A DNA stretch of 13,318 nt from assembly GCA_025350345.1 (NCBI GenBank), contig JANXYA010000397.1, positions 1 through 13,318 of the forward strand, read 5' to 3'. The notes below the pieces were generated by a model that worked only from the letters and a program-made list of their open reading frames with translations, was not told the DNA's origin and did not search any database. A program made the position numbers and the translations under genes. This DNA comes from Gammaproteobacteria bacterium. GTDB taxonomy: Bacteria > Pseudomonadota > Gammaproteobacteria > Steroidobacterales > Steroidobacteraceae. Shown here piece by piece: positions 1 through 7,483 of the stretch. Numbering within the stretch: the stretch's first letter is position 1; each line of letters opens with the position of its first letter.

Positions 1-517
1 CGATCACCTGCTCGTTCGCGAGCACCGTCTGATCGAGCGGGTCCCAGTTGACGATGCCGGTCTTGCGGTAGGCGATGCCGCGCTCACGCATGCGCAGGAA
101 CAGCCACTGATTCCAGCGGTAGTACCCCGGATCGCAAGTGGCGATCTCGCGGCTCCAGTCGAGCGCGAAGCCCAGCGCCTGGAGCTGCTGCTTCATGTAG
201 GCAATGTTCTCGCGCGTCCAGCGCGCCGGCGGCACGCCATTGGCGATGGCGGCATTCTCCGCCGGCAGCCCGAAGGCGTCCCAGCCCATGGGCTGCAGCA
301 CGTTCAGTCCCTGCATGCGCATGAAGCGGGCCAGCACGTCGCCGATGGCGTAGTTGCGCACGTGCCCCATGTGCAACCGGCCCGATGGATAGGGAAACAT
401 CGACAGACAGTAGTACTTGCCGCGGCCGGCGCTCTCGCGCGCGGCAAAGCTGGCATTCGCGGACCAAAACTGCTGCGCGGCGCGCTCAACGGCGGCCGGA
501 TCATAGCGTTCTTGCAT
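1..517 (-). CDS. leuS: Leucine--tRNA ligase, N-terminal part (cut by window edge)
   Basis: Leucyl-tRNA synthetase charges tRNA-Leu with leucine in the cytoplasm. Only the first 172 codons are present; the gene continues past base 1. The translated start MQERYDPAAVERAAQQFW and the block YYCLSMFPYPSGRLHMGH are the class I LeuRS N-terminus, with the ATP-binding HIGH-type motif as HMGH at residues 49-52. Further conserved stretches follow (LQPMGWDAFGLPAENAA and VNWDPLDQTVLANEQVI). The ATG at 517 is the natural start because the family's usual N-terminus begins about there; no clear Shine-Dalgarno sequence precedes it. It lies 100 bp downstream of the degP-like gene on the same strand, so it could be read from that transcript or from its own weak promoter. 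Identity is certain; the editing domain, anticodon-binding domain and KMSKS motif lie outside the window. Confidence 0.97.
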   Translation of the reverse strand, partial: MQERYDPAAVERAAQQFWSANASFAARESAGRGKYYCLSMFPYPSGRLHMGHVRNYAIGDVLARFMRMQGLNVLQPMGWDAFGLPAENAAIANGVPPARWTRENIAYMKQQLQALGFALDWSREIATCDPGYYRWNQWLFLRMRERGIAYRKTGIVNWDPLDQTVLANEQVI

Positions 518-558
518 GGGCGGGGCGGGCGCGACTCTGGTCAGGGGTTGGACCCTTA

Positions 559-564
559 AGAATA
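559..564 (-). promoter_or_regulatory. Possible weak -10 element upstream of leuS
   Basis: The minus strand reads TATTCT here, a 4/6 match to TATAAT, about 42-47 bases before the leuS ATG. No recognisable -35 box lies 16-18 bases upstream (the position reads CCGCGG). It is listed because it is the only AT-rich stretch in the 100-bp gap between the protease gene and leuS; the call is weak. Confidence 0.25.
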
Positions 565-593
565 CACCAGGGCCCAGCCCACCGCGGGCTTCG

Positions 594-618
594 GCGCGCT
601 GCAGTGCCTGCGGCGCGC
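594..618 (-). terminator. GC-rich hairpin at the end of the degP-like gene
   Basis: GCGCGCTGCAG (594-604) and CTGCGGCGCGC (608-618) form an 11-bp stem with one non-Watson-Crick position and a 3-base loop, touching the last base of the protease stop codon. No T-run follows on the minus strand, so it is not a textbook intrinsic terminator. It may weaken read-through into leuS or protect the mRNA 3' end. The stem is seen; the function is inferred. Confidence 0.35.
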
Positions 619-2129
619 TACTCCACCTGGACGGTGACGATGCGCTGCTGGCTGTTGCCCTGCGAAGCATCGTAGCTTTGCACCAGCAGGACAATCGAGC
701 GGCCGGCGTCACGCACCGCGTCGCGCAGCTCGGCCACCGAACCCACGCTCTTGCGGTTCGCGCCGAGGATGACTTCGCCGGCGCGCAGACCCGCTTCCGC
801 CGAAGGCCCGTCCGTCTCCGTGATCACGACGCTCCCGCCAGTGTGCAGCTGGCTGCGCTCGGCGGCGCTGAGCTCGCGCACGCTCAGGCCCAGGGAGTCG
901 AGCTTGTCGCTGCTCCCGCCGCGCCCGCCGGAGCGCGCGACGCTCGCCTTGTCCTTGAGCTCCTCGACGACCACGCTGACGTGCTTCGTACCCTTGCCCC
1001 GCCAGATCTCCAGATCGGCGCTGGCGCCAGGCCGGATGCCGGCGATGAGCGCCGGGAGTTCCGAGGACTGTTCGATCTTGCGGCCATTGACGCTGAGGAT
1101 GATGTCCTCGGGCTTCAGGCCCGCCTTGTCGGCCGGTCCGCCGCTGTCGACCGAACTCACGGCAGCACCGCGCGGTCGATCGAGCCCGAAACTGTCGGCC
1201 AGTGCCGCCGTCACCTGCTGGATGCTCACGCCGATGCGGCCGCGCGTGACGTGCCCGGTAGCGGCCAGCTGCGCGCGCACGTTGTTGGCGATGTCGATGG
1301 GAATCGCGAAGGACAGCCCGGCATAGCTGCCCGTATTGCTGTAGATCTGCGAATTGATGCCGACCACTTCGCCATTCATGTTGAACAACGGCCCGCCCGA
1401 ATTGCCGGGATTCACGGGGGCGTCGGTCTGGATGAAATTGACGTAGTTGTAGGCCGAACCGCCGCGCACTTCGCGACCGATCGCGCTGACGATGCCAGCG
1501 GTGACGCTGTTCTGGAAATTGAAGGGCGAGCCGATGGCGACCACCCACTCGCCCGGCCGCAGCCGGCTGGGATCGCCGATCTTCACGATGGGCAGGTTCT
1601 TCGCGTCGATCTTCAGCAGCGCGACATCCGACTTGTCATCGCTCCCGACCACCTTGGCCTGGAATTCACGCCGGTCGGTGAGCCGCACGGTCACGCGGGT
1701 GGCGTTTTCGACCACGTGCGTGTTGGTGAGGATGTACCCATCCGAGCTGACGATGAAGCCCGATCCCACGCCTTCTTCCGGCGTGTTGTCGCGGGGCTGG
1801 TTCTGGAACTGGCGGAAGAAATCGCCGAACGGATCGTTGTTGTCATCCGAGAACGGATTGCCCGAGCCGCGCGCCGGATTGCGCTGCCGCTTCTCGATGA
1901 CCGTGACGTTGACCACGGCCGGGCCGACCGCCTCAACGAGGTCGGCGAAATTGGGCAGGCCCCGGACCAGCGGCGTCGCCGGGGCGCCCCCGGGCGGCGA
2001 GGACTCGGCCGCTGGCGCAGCCGCGGGCGCCGCGGGCGCCGCGGTGGAGGACTGCGGCGCACAGGCCGTCATCAGGGTAGTGATCAGGACAATGCCCACC
2101 AGGCGGTGAGAGGCAACATATTTGGACAT
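618..2129 (-). CDS. DegP/DegQ-family serine protease with two PDZ domains, probable lipoprotein
   Basis: This is an HtrA-type periplasmic protease and chaperone that degrades or refolds damaged envelope proteins. The 503-residue product has a hydrophobic N-terminal segment (about 10-22) ending in LMTAC, a likely lipobox with Cys23, then an Ala/Pro-rich linker (about 26-55). The trypsin-like domain carries the triad His138 (TNTHVV), Asp168 (KSDVALLKID) and Ser244 (GNSGGP). PDZ1 spans about 298-392 and PDZ2 about 410-503. Length and domain order fit DegP/DegQ/MucD, but those usually have a cleaved Sec signal rather than a lipobox. Met at the -3 lipobox position is unusual, so acylation is likely rather than certain; Ala at +2 would predict outer-membrane sorting. 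The ATG at 2129 has GGAG about 10 bases upstream. It sits 106 bp downstream of lnt, whose product completes lipoprotein acylation. The exact paralogue (degP, degQ or mucD) cannot be settled from sequence alone. Confidence 0.93.
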   Translation of the reverse strand: MSKYVASHRLVGIVLITTLMTACAPQSSTAAPAAPAAAPAAESSPPGGAPATPLVRGLPNFADLVEAVGPAVVNVTVIEKRQRNPARGSGNPFSDDNNDPFGDFFRQFQNQPRDNTPEEGVGSGFIVSSDGYILTNTHVVENATRVTVRLTDRREFQAKVVGSDDKSDVALLKIDAKNLPIVKIGDPSRLRPGEWVVAIGSPFNFQNSVTAGIVSAIGREVRGGSAYNYVNFIQTDAPVNPGNSGGPLFNMNGEVVGINSQIYSNTGSYAGLSFAIPIDIANNVRAQLAATGHVTRGRIGVSIQQVTAALADSFGLDRPRGAAVSSVDSGGPADKAGLKPEDIILSVNGRKIEQSSELPALIAGIRPGASADLEIWRGKGTKHVSVVVEELKDKASVARSGGRGGSSDKLDSLGLSVRELSAAERSQLHTGGSVVITETDGPSAEAGLRAGEVILGANRKSVGSVAELRDAVRDAGRSIVLLVQSYDASQGNSQQRIVTVQVE

Positions 2130-2162
2130 CGATGACTTGCTCCAGCTTTGCTAGGGCCAACA

Positions 2163-2197
2163 AAGGACTCAAGGACTCGGCAACCGCGGGGATGATA
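2163..2197 (-). promoter_or_regulatory. Candidate promoter region of the degP-like gene with tandem 8-bp repeat
   Basis: The minus strand has TATCAT at 2192-2197 (5/6 match to a sigma-70 -10 box), about 65 bases before the protease ATG; no good -35 box is visible. Between it and the start codon, AAGGACTC (plus-strand reading) occurs twice head to tail at 2163-2178. I saw no sigma-E type sequence (GAACTT with a spaced TCTGA-like -10), which drives degP in E. coli. The elements are seen; their use is inferred. Confidence 0.3.
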
Positions 2198-2235
2198 CCC
2201 CGGCCCTTAAGGGGGCCCCGGTTATTGCTGCAGGT

Positions 2236-3735
2236 TCAGCTGGACCGCTTCCAGGCGGCCAGCGCCAGCGCGGCCAGACCCAGCAGCAGCACCGGCCAGT
2301 TGCCGAGCTTCAGGTACGGGGATAGACCGCGGCGCGCCACGACGGTTCCGCGCAGCACCGCGGATCGATACTCCGGGGCCACGGCCACCAACTGCCCCTC
2401 AGGCCCGATGATTGCCGACACCCCATCGTTCCCGGCCCGCACCAGGTAGCGCCCGGCTTCGATCGCCCGCATGCGGGCGATCTGCAGGTGCTGGTAACGC
2501 GCCGGGGAACGCCCGAACCAGGCATCGTTGGTGACGTTGACCAGCAGGTCCGAGCGGGCGTCCAGGGACAGCTGTGCGCTGCCGAAGGCGTCCTCGTAGC
2601 AGATCGAGGGGGCGAGGCGCAGGCCGCTCGCCAGGAGCGGTCCCTGCAGTGCCGACCCGCTGGTAAAATCCGAATACGGCAGGCTCATGAATCGCAGCCA
2701 GCTGCGTACAAAGGGTGGTACGGGGAAGTACTCGGCGAACGGCACCAGGTGCCGTTTGTCATAAAACACCACGTTCTGCGTCAGCGCGAGTATCGAGTTG
2801 TAGACGTCCTCGCCGTTGTCCGCCAGGCGCAAGGCACCCATCACCACATCGCTCCCGTGGGAGCGCGAGCTGACCTGGATATCGGCCAGGTAGCGGGGAA
2901 TCTCATTGGCCAGCTCCGGTATCGCCGCCTCCGGCCAGACGATCAGGCGCGCACCCAGGGCCTGCTCGTTCAGCGAACGGTACAGCGCCATCGTGGGCTC
3001 GCGATTGTTCAGCTGCCATTTCTCATCCTGGGGGATCGCACCCTGGAGCACGGCGACGGTTACCGGCGCACCGTAGGGCTGTGTCCAGGCCTCGCGCCCC
3101 AGCAGCCAGGCGCCACCCCAGATGAGCGCGCCGAGAGCCAGGGCGGCCAGGCGCGCCCGACCGCGCCCCTGCCACAACGCCAGCAGGCCCCCCCCCTGCA
3201 GCAGCAGGAGCGCAGAAAGGCCATAGACGCCGACGACGGGCGCGTAGGCAGCCAGCCAGGTATCGGTCTGCGAGTAGCCGAGCGACAGCCAGGGAAAGCC
3301 GGACAGGACCCAGCCGCGCAGCCACTCCATCAGCAGCCACGCGGCGGGCAGCCCGGCGTACTGGCGCCACGGGCCCGCGGCGGGCAGGAATCGCGCCGTA
3401 AGCCAGCCCAGCAGGCCGTAAAAGCTGGCCATGTAGGCCACGACCAGCAGCACCAGCGCCAGGCTGAGCCACATGGGCGCAGGCCCATGGTCGTGGATCG
3501 AGATATACAACCACCACGTGCCGGCCCCGAAATAGCCCGCGCCAAAGCAATAGCCCAGGGCCGCAGCGAGCCGTGGCGCCCGCTGCTGCCACAGCAGCAT
3601 CAGGGCCGCCGGACAGGCGATCGCCAGGGGCCAGAGATTGAAGGGCGCGAAGGCCAGGGGGAGCAGTGCGCCCGCCGCCAGGGCCGCGGCGCACGGCCGC
3701 CACGGCGCGAGCAGCGCGCGGCGCTGGGTTCTCAC
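2236..3735 (-). CDS. lnt: Apolipoprotein N-acyltransferase
   Basis: Lnt transfers an acyl chain from phospholipid to the N-terminal Cys of apolipoproteins in the inner membrane, the last step of lipoprotein maturation before Lol sorting. The product is 499 residues (E. coli 512). The first 215 or so residues are a series of hydrophobic membrane helices; residues about 225-465 are the periplasmic nitrilase domain with the triad Glu269 (VWPEAAIPE), Lys327 (YDKRHLVPF) and Cys379 (PSICYEDAF); a final hydrophobic helix lies at about 480-494. The start is GTG at 3735, sharing the four bases GTGA with the corC stop, so the two genes are translationally coupled. It is the last gene of the ssb-to-lnt run. 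The corC-lnt adjacency matches ybeX-lnt of E. coli. Identity is very secure. Confidence 0.97.
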   Translation of the reverse strand: MRTQRRALLAPWRPCAAALAAGALLPLAFAPFNLWPLAIACPAALMLLWQQRAPRLAAALGYCFGAGYFGAGTWWLYISIHDHGPAPMWLSLALVLLVVAYMASFYGLLGWLTARFLPAAGPWRQYAGLPAAWLLMEWLRGWVLSGFPWLSLGYSQTDTWLAAYAPVVGVYGLSALLLLQGGGLLALWQGRGRARLAALALGALIWGGAWLLGREAWTQPYGAPVTVAVLQGAIPQDEKWQLNNREPTMALYRSLNEQALGARLIVWPEAAIPELANEIPRYLADIQVSSRSHGSDVVMGALRLADNGEDVYNSILALTQNVVFYDKRHLVPFAEYFPVPPFVRSWLRFMSLPYSDFTSGSALQGPLLASGLRLAPSICYEDAFGSAQLSLDARSDLLVNVTNDAWFGRSPARYQHLQIARMRAIEAGRYLVRAGNDGVSAIIGPEGQLVAVAPEYRSAVLRGTVVARRGLSPYLKLGNWPVLLLGLAALALAAWKRSS

Positions 3736-4589
3736 GATGCCGCGGTCGCGACGCGGACCGGTGTGACGTGCAGGCTGTCGATGCGGCGCCGATCGGTCCG
3801 CAGCACGCGAAACTCGAAGGCGCCGATGCTCACCGTCTCCCCGCGCCGTGGTACGCGGCCGAGCTGCTGCATGACCAGACCCGCCACGGTGTCGAACTCG
3901 AGGTCGCTGAAGCTGGTGGCAAAGTGCTCGTTGAATTCCGCGATGCGCGTCGCGCCACGCACCACGAAGCGGCGTTCGCCGTCCGCGCGGATGTTCTGGT
4001 CATCTTCGACATCGAATTCATCGTCGATCTCGCCGATGATCTGCTCAATCACGTCCTCGATGGTGATCAGCCCGGCGACGCCACCATATTCGTCGACCAC
4101 GATCGCCATGTGATTGCGGTTGCCGCGGAATTCCTTGAGCAGGACGTCCAGGCGCTTGGCTTCCGGCACGAACACCGCGGGCCGCAGGAATTCGCGCATG
4201 TCGAACTTCGCGGCAGCCTTGGCGCCGGCGGCGCGCAGCAGGTCCTTCGCGAGCAGGATGCCCACGACGTCGTCGCGATCGCCGTCGACCACCGGAAAGC
4301 GCGAGTGCCCCGACTCGATGACCGCCGGCAGGATGCGCGAGAGCGGGTCGTCGCGGCGGATGCAGACCATCTCGGCGCGCGGCACCATCAGGTCGCGCGC
4401 CTGCAGCTCGGCCATGGTCAGCGCGCCCTCGACCATCGCCATGGCGTCGGTATCGACCAGGCCGCGCTTGGTGGCCTCGCGCAACAGCTCGACCAGCTGA
4501 GCGCGCTCGGTGAGCCCGCCGGCCAGCGTGCGCGTCAGTCGCCCGCGCCAGCCACCGCTCCCCTTGCCCTTGGCCTTCGCCTTCGCCAC
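3732..4589 (-). CDS. corC: CorC/YbeX-type CBS-domain protein
   Basis: This family is linked to Mg2+/Co2+ homeostasis; it is cytoplasmic and lacks the membrane DUF21 domain of larger CorB/HlyC relatives. From GTG at 4589 the product is 285 residues (E. coli CorC 292). After a basic N-terminus (AKAKAKGKG) come paired CBS domains at about 66-120 (DLMVPRAEM, GHSRFPVV) and 134-192 (DEYGGVAGLITIEDVIE), then the CorC_HlyC transporter-associated domain at about 200-278. The frame stays open upstream to 4733, but that would run inside ybeY. The GTG two bases after the ybeY stop, with GGAG 9 bases before it, gives the expected length and was chosen. It overlaps lnt by 4 bp. The precise biochemical role of YbeX/CorC is still debated, and ybeX has been tied to ribosome metabolism as well as ion efflux. 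Confidence 0.93.
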   Translation of the reverse strand: MAKAKAKGKGSGGWRGRLTRTLAGGLTERAQLVELLREATKRGLVDTDAMAMVEGALTMAELQARDLMVPRAEMVCIRRDDPLSRILPAVIESGHSRFPVVDGDRDDVVGILLAKDLLRAAGAKAAAKFDMREFLRPAVFVPEAKRLDVLLKEFRGNRNHMAIVVDEYGGVAGLITIEDVIEQIIGEIDDEFDVEDDQNIRADGERRFVVRGATRIAEFNEHFATSFSDLEFDTVAGLVMQQLGRVPRRGETVSIGAFEFRVLRTDRRRIDSLHVTPVRVATAAS

Positions 4590-4591
4590 CT

Positions 4592-5077
4592 TCAGATGCT
4601 CCGGTAGGGATCTGCGACGCCCAATGAGCGCAGCAGGCGCGCCTCGCGCCGCTCCATGCGCTGCGCCTCGGCCGGTCGCTGGTGATCGTAGCCGATCAGA
4701 TGCAGGGTGCCATGGATGACCAGGTGCATCCAATGTGCGCGCACGGCCTTGCCCTGGGAACGGGCTTCGCGCCGCAGCAGTTGTGGGCAGATCACCAGAT
4801 CCCCAAGGGCGTGGCGCTGCCCGGCCGGGCGCCCTGCGGCCGGGAAGGACAACACATTGGTGGAGCGATCGCGGCCACGGTAGCGGCGATTGAGGCTCCG
4901 GCTGCGGGCCGGACCCACGAGCAGGACCGAGAGCTCGCCACCGCGCCCGCGCCGCCCCAACGCCAGGGTGGTCCAGCGTTCCAGCGCTGCAACGCCCGGC
5001 ATCCAGCCGCGCCTGGTGGCACGGCGCAGGTGTACGGTCACACCGGAGGCGATGGCGGGCGGGCGCTGCCTAGGCAT
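4592..5077 (-). CDS. ybeY: YbeY endoribonuclease (rRNA maturation factor)
   Basis: YbeY is a small zinc-dependent endoribonuclease needed for 16S rRNA 3'-end maturation and 70S ribosome quality control. The 161-residue product (E. coli 155) carries the family signature H122-GTL-H126-LIGYD-H132, whose three histidines bind the metal, and the conserved RSTNVLSFP block at 71-79. The longer open frame reaching 5326 runs inside phoH and has no YbeY-like sequence, so the ATG at 5077 was chosen; it overlaps the end of phoH by 8 bp (ATGCCTAG, with the phoH TAG inside). GGTGAG lies just upstream. The stop is 2 bases before the corC start. phoH-ybeY-corC is a conserved trio and the proteins are functionally linked around RNA and ribosomes. 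Confidence 0.95.
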   Translation of the reverse strand: MPRQRPPAIASGVTVHLRRATRRGWMPGVAALERWTTLALGRRGRGGELSVLLVGPARSRSLNRRYRGRDRSTNVLSFPAAGRPAGQRHALGDLVICPQLLRREARSQGKAVRAHWMHLVIHGTLHLIGYDHQRPAEAQRMERREARLLRSLGVADPYRSI

Positions 5078-6104
5078 GCGGCTCACCGCGAGCGCCGTCG
5101 CCGCTGTCCTCGCGGCCGGCGCCCTGGCCCGCGGCGCTCTGCGCCTCATAGGCCTGCACGATGCGCTGCACGAGGGGGTGGCGGACGACATCGGCCGCAT
5201 CGAAGTACTGGCAGGCCACGCCCTCCACGCCACGCAACACGCGCAGCGAATGACGGAGCCCGGAGAGCCGGCCGACTGGCAGATCGGTCTGGGTGATGTC
5301 GCCGGTGACGACGGTGCGCGAGCCAAAGCCGATGCGCGTCAGGAACATCTTCATCTGCTCGACCGTGGTGTTCTGCGCTTCATCGAGAATGATGAACGAG
5401 TCGTTGAGTGAGCGTCCGCGCATGAAGGCGAGCGGCGCTACTTCGATCACGGCACGCTCGATCAGGCGTGCGACGCGATCGAAACCGAGCATCTCGTAGA
5501 GCGCGTCGTAGATCGGCCGCAGGTAGGGATCGACTTTCTGCGCCAGATCGCCCGGCAGGAAGCCCAGGCGCTCACCGGCTTCCACGGCGGGGCGCACCAG
5601 CACCAGACGGCGCACCCGCTCGGAGGTGAGCGCCTCGACCGCGCAGGCCACGGCCAGGTAGGTCTTGCCGGTACCGGCCGGGCCGATGCCAAAAGTCAGG
5701 TCGCTCGTGCGGATGCTCGCCAGATAGGCGTGCTGATGTGCGCCGCGGGCGCGGATCACGAGCCGCGGCGTGCGCACCAGCTGCGGATCGCGGGGCCCGG
5801 CGGCACCCTCGCCGGGCTCCGCGGCGCGCGGCGCGGTAAGTTCGACGATGCACAGGTGCACCTGCTCCGGGCTGACCGCACCGCCGGAGGCCTGGTGATG
5901 CAATTCACGCAGCGCGCGCTCGGCCGCCTCGGCGCTCAGGCCCTGCACGCGAAAGCCATGGCCGCGGCGGCGGATCTGCACGTCGAGCCGCGATTCCAGC
6001 AGCCGCAGATTGGCGTCGAGCGGCCCGCACAGGCTGGCGAGCCGGGTATTGTCGGCCGGCTCCAGCTGGAACTCGCGGGCAATGGCGACGGTAGGGTTCG
6101 GCAG
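5070..6104 (-). CDS. ybeZ: PhoH-family ATPase (YbeZ)
   Basis: PhoH/YbeZ is a cytoplasmic ATPase of the P-loop NTPase class, thought to act as an RNA helicase partner of YbeY. With the start used here the product is 344 residues (E. coli YbeZ about 346). The N-terminal part (about 8-70, REFQLEPADN onward) resembles the usual PhoH N-terminal domain. Walker A GPAGTGKT is at 141-148 and Walker B IILDEAQN at about 238-244, followed by the conserved TGDITQTDLP. The start is a problem: the frame holds no ATG, GTG or TTG between GTG 6266 (inside miaB, 160 bp of overlap, not family-like) and a GTG deep inside the domain. The best candidate is CTG at 6104 with GAGGG seven bases upstream; CTG at 6110, overlapping the miaB stop as CTGA, is an alternative. 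The 3' end overlaps ybeY by 8 bp. Identity is secure; the start is uncertain. Confidence 0.93.
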   Translation of the reverse strand: MPNPTVAIAREFQLEPADNTRLASLCGPLDANLRLLESRLDVQIRRRGHGFRVQGLSAEAAERALRELHHQASGGAVSPEQVHLCIVELTAPRAAEPGEGAAGPRDPQLVRTPRLVIRARGAHQHAYLASIRTSDLTFGIGPAGTGKTYLAVACAVEALTSERVRRLVLVRPAVEAGERLGFLPGDLAQKVDPYLRPIYDALYEMLGFDRVARLIERAVIEVAPLAFMRGRSLNDSFIILDEAQNTTVEQMKMFLTRIGFGSRTVVTGDITQTDLPVGRLSGLRHSLRVLRGVEGVACQYFDAADVVRHPLVQRIVQAYEAQSAAGQGAGREDSGDGARGEPHA

Positions 6105-6106
6105 AC

Positions 6107-7480
6107 TCAGGCCCTCGCCAGCGCATACGCGCCATGGCCGCCCACAGCCGCCGCCTGCGCCGGCAATTGCCCGCGGAGCGAGTGGGGCCGGGCCTCGGTG
6201 ATCACGACGTCGACGAAGCGCTGCAGGAGTGAGGCGGGGCCGCTGAAGTTGACCCAGCGGTTGCACTCCGTGCGCCCGGCCAGCTCGCGGGAATCCTTCT
6301 TGGCGTGGCGCTCGACCAGCACGCGCTGCAGCGTGCCGACCAGCGTGCGGCTGATCTCAAGACTCTGCGCATCGAGCTGCGCCTGGAGCCGCGCCAGCCG
6401 CTGCTGCTTGACCTCGAGCGTCACTTCATCAGGGAGCGAGGCAGCGGGCGTTCCGGGGCGCGGACTGTAGAGAAAACAGAAGGACTGATCGAGCCCGGCG
6501 GAGGCGATGAGCGCCAGGGTCGCCTCGAAATCGCGCTCGGTCTCCCCGGGAAAGCCAACGATGATGTCGGTGGATATGGCGACGCCGGGGCGCACGGCAC
6601 GGAGCCGTCGCAACCGGTCCTTGTATTCCAGTGCGGTATAACCGCGCTTCATCAGGGCGAGCACGCGATCGGAGCCGCTTTGCACCGGCAGGTGCAGGTG
6701 ATTGGCCAGCTGCGGCACGCTGGCGTAGGCCTCGATCAGGCTGTCGCTGAACTCAAGCGGGTGCGATGTCGTGAAACGGATGCGCTCGATGCCCGGGATG
6801 CGCGCCGTGCGATGGATGAGCGTCGCCAGATCGGCCACCCGGCCATCGCCATCAGCGCCGGCGTAGGCGTTGACGTTCTGGCCCAGCAGCGTGACCTCGG
6901 CCACACCCTGCGCGGCCAGCGAGCGCAGCTCGGCGAGCACGGAGGACATGGGGCGGCTGACCTCATCGCCACGCGTATAGGGCACGACGCAGAAGCTGCA
7001 GTACTTGCTGCACCCCTCCATGACCGATACGTACGCGCGCGCGCCCACGGCGCGTGGCGAGGGCAGGCGATCGAATTTCTCGATTTCGGGGAAGCTGACG
7101 TCGATGACCGCGCGGCCCCGCTGGCGGAGCTCGCGCAGCATCTGCGGCAGGCGATGGATGGTCTGCGGTCCGAACACCAGGTCGACGAAGGGCGCGCGCG
7201 CCGTGATCGCCTCGCCCTCCTGGCTGGCGACACAACCACCGACCCCGATGATCAGCTCCGGACGTCGCTCCTTGTGCGCACGCCATTCCCCGAGCAGCGA
7301 ATAGACCTTATCCTGCGCCTTCTCGCGCACCGAGCAGGTGTTCATCAGCAGCAGGTCGGCCTGCGCCGGATCGGCGCTCGCCTCGTATCCGGCGCCCTCG
7401 CGCAGTACGTCCGCCATGCGGGCGGAATCGTACTCATTCATCTGGCAACCGAAAGTCCGGATGTAGTAGCGGCCTGCCAT
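6107..7480 (-). CDS. miaB: tRNA-2-methylthio-N6-dimethylallyladenosine synthase MiaB
   Basis: MiaB is a radical-SAM methylthiotransferase that converts i6A37 to ms2i6A37 in tRNAs reading codons that start with U. The 457-residue product (E. coli 474) has the N-terminal UPF0004 domain with the auxiliary cluster cysteines Cys12 (TFGCQMNEYD), Cys49 (NTCSVRE) and Cys83 (GGCVASQ), then the radical-SAM CxxxCxxC motif at Cys157, Cys161 and Cys164 (GCSKYCSFC), and a C-terminal TRAM domain at about 378-440. TFGCQMNEYDSARMADVL is the MiaB rather than RimO or MtaB signature. The ATG at 7480 follows the ssb stop by 3 bases. The last codons run into the start region of phoH. All seven features needed for activity are intact. 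Confidence 0.97.
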   Translation of the reverse strand: MAGRYYIRTFGCQMNEYDSARMADVLREGAGYEASADPAQADLLLMNTCSVREKAQDKVYSLLGEWRAHKERRPELIIGVGGCVASQEGEAITARAPFVDLVFGPQTIHRLPQMLRELRQRGRAVIDVSFPEIEKFDRLPSPRAVGARAYVSVMEGCSKYCSFCVVPYTRGDEVSRPMSSVLAELRSLAAQGVAEVTLLGQNVNAYAGADGDGRVADLATLIHRTARIPGIERIRFTTSHPLEFSDSLIEAYASVPQLANHLHLPVQSGSDRVLALMKRGYTALEYKDRLRRLRAVRPGVAISTDIIVGFPGETERDFEATLALIASAGLDQSFCFLYSPRPGTPAASLPDEVTLEVKQQRLARLQAQLDAQSLEISRTLVGTLQRVLVERHAKKDSRELAGRTECNRWVNFSGPASLLQRFVDVVITEARPHSLRGQLPAQAAAVGGHGAYALARA

Positions 7481-7483
7481 GGG

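Noticed and set aside
516..2135. 539-codon plus-strand open frame opposite the protease gene
   Set aside because: The minus strand has an intact HtrA triad and two PDZ domains; the opposite frame has no recognisable domain and is a typical high-GC shadow.
2195..2222. GC-rich run with CCCTTAAGGG after lnt as an intrinsic terminator
   Set aside because: The flanks of the short palindrome do not pair and no T-run follows on the minus strand.
2488..4113. 541-codon plus-strand open frame opposite lnt and corC
   Set aside because: It is Gln/Arg/Ala-rich with no domain, and spans two well-identified genes on the other strand.
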